NCBI GenBank assembly: GCA_030608825.1
Contig: JAUWDL010000068.1
Location: forward strand, 1 to 6,911
DNA from: Gemmatimonadales bacterium
Lineage (GTDB): Bacteria > Gemmatimonadota > Gemmatimonadetes > Palauibacterales > Palauibacteraceae
Reading direction: 5' to 3'
Length of the DNA: 6,911 bases
Shown: piece after piece, positions 6,433 through 6,911 of the stretch
How positions within the stretch are numbered: the stretch's first letter is position 1
How the letters are laid out: each line of letters begins with the position of its first letter
The notes under the pieces: model-generated
Seen by the model: only the letters and a program-made list of their open reading frames with translations
Database searches by the model: none
Told to the model about the DNA's origin: nothing
Made by a program: the position numbers and the translations under genes

Positions 6433-6911
6433 AACGACTGACAAGCGATCCAGAAGCCCCTCCCCTTCGGGCAGAATCTCCTCCAGATAACGACGGAACG
6501 GGAGTCGGATGTCCTGGGGTCGATCGCCATCCTCGAGTCGCGCCGCGATATCGGCCAGGTCGGCGGCGGAAGCGGCCAGGACCGCCTCTTTGACCTCCGG
6601 ATGAGCCGGTGGTGGGAGGCTGAACGTTCGGTATCCGAGCCCGATGAGCGCGGCGACTCCCACCGGGTCTTCGGCCAGATCGCCGCACACACTCACCCCG
6701 ACTCCCTCCTTTTCCGCCGACCGGGCCAGGCGGCGATACATCCGGAACAAGGCCGGGTGCAGCGGATCAAAGAGGTCCACCAGGCGAGCGTTGCCGCGAT
6801 CCACGGCGAGGGTGTACTGCGTGAGATCGTTGGTTCCGAGGCTGAGAAAGTCCACGTGTGGCGCTAACCGGTCCACGGTTTCCAGGGCGGCCGGGGTCTC
6901 GATCATGATCC
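6430..6911 (-). CDS. ptsI: Phosphoenolpyruvate-protein phosphotransferase (PTS enzyme I), C-terminal part
   Basis: Enzyme I takes phosphate from phosphoenolpyruvate and passes it to HPr, starting the PTS relay in the cytoplasm. Only about 160 C-terminal codons are present; the frame is open to the window edge, so the gene begins outside. This is part of the PEP-binding barrel domain. Numbering from the ATG at 6906, visible motifs are MIETPAA (1-7, as in the family GxMIExPAA), FLSLGTNDLTQYTLAVDRGN (20-39), which is the enzyme I signature, and VCGDLAEDP (73-81) with the catalytic Cys74. The family usually has Glu where Asp76 stands here (CGE to CGD), a conservative change. The N-terminal His domain is not visible, so a PtsP-like or other PEP-utilising relative cannot be fully excluded, though the signature fits PtsI best. 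Gene order suggests that it precedes metK, possibly in one transcript. Confidence 0.9.
   Translation of the reverse strand, partial: IMIETPAALETVDRLAPHVDFLSLGTNDLTQYTLAVDRGNARLVDLFDPLHPALFRMYRRLARSAEKEGVGVSVCGDLAEDPVGVAALIGLGYRTFSLPPPAHPEVKEAVLAASAADLADIAARLEDGDRPQDIRLPFRRYLEEILPEGEGLLDRLSVV

Noticed and set aside
6263..6688. Minus-strand frame of 141 codons spanning the ptsI end, metK leader and metK start, including a short peptide [16 protein letters not shown]
   Set aside because: It overlaps two certain genes in another frame and is Arg/Gly-rich. The repeated leader peptide only reflects the GGGCYY DNA repeats, and no RBS stands before its internal ATG.

Overview
The window is a high-GC bacterial chromosomal segment in which every convincing gene is on the minus strand, so transcription runs from high to low coordinates. 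No mobile element, phage gene, CRISPR array, tRNA or rRNA was seen. The substrate-binding protein has a signal peptide without a lipobox cysteine, which favours a diderm (Gram-negative-type) cell. The adenosylhomocysteinase is of the type common in archaea, Thermotogae and some deep-branching or environmental bacteria, not the classical proteobacterial type. Together with high GC this fits a lineage such as Gemmatimonadota or a neighbour, but that placement is a low-confidence inference.

Layout in transcription order. (1) 6911-6430: the C-terminal part of PTS enzyme I (ptsI), cut by the window edge. (2) 6429-6331: a leader with two or three small hairpins and an array of four GGGCYY direct repeats 11-12 bases apart, ending at the metK ribosome binding site. 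(3) 6330-5176: metK, S-adenosylmethionine synthetase. (4) 5175-5082: a gap with a GC-rich hairpin and an AT-rich promoter-like patch. (5) 5081-3741: ahcY, adenosylhomocysteinase. (6) 3697-3128: a bifunctional-nuclease (BFN, DUF151) protein. (7) 3127-2825: about 300 bases without a gene, holding a cobalamin riboswitch and two downstream hairpins. (8) 2824-43: btuF-btuC-btuD, a vitamin B12 ABC importer whose genes overlap by 4 bases at each junction (ATGA, GTGA). (9) At the very edge, a Shine-Dalgarno and ATG suggest that another gene starts at base 7.

Functional logic. MetK makes S-adenosylmethionine and AhcY clears the S-adenosylhomocysteine left after methylation, returning homocysteine. In many bacteria homocysteine is remethylated by cobalamin-dependent MetH, so a B12-controlled B12 importer next door is a sensible neighbour. 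The clearest and most useful element is the cobalamin riboswitch, recognised from the 11-base AGCCAGGAGAC block, the CGCGGCCCCGCCACTGTG core, and pairing of P1, P4 and P6. No wholly new system is evident. The least explained elements are the repeat array before metK and the exact expression platform of the riboswitch.
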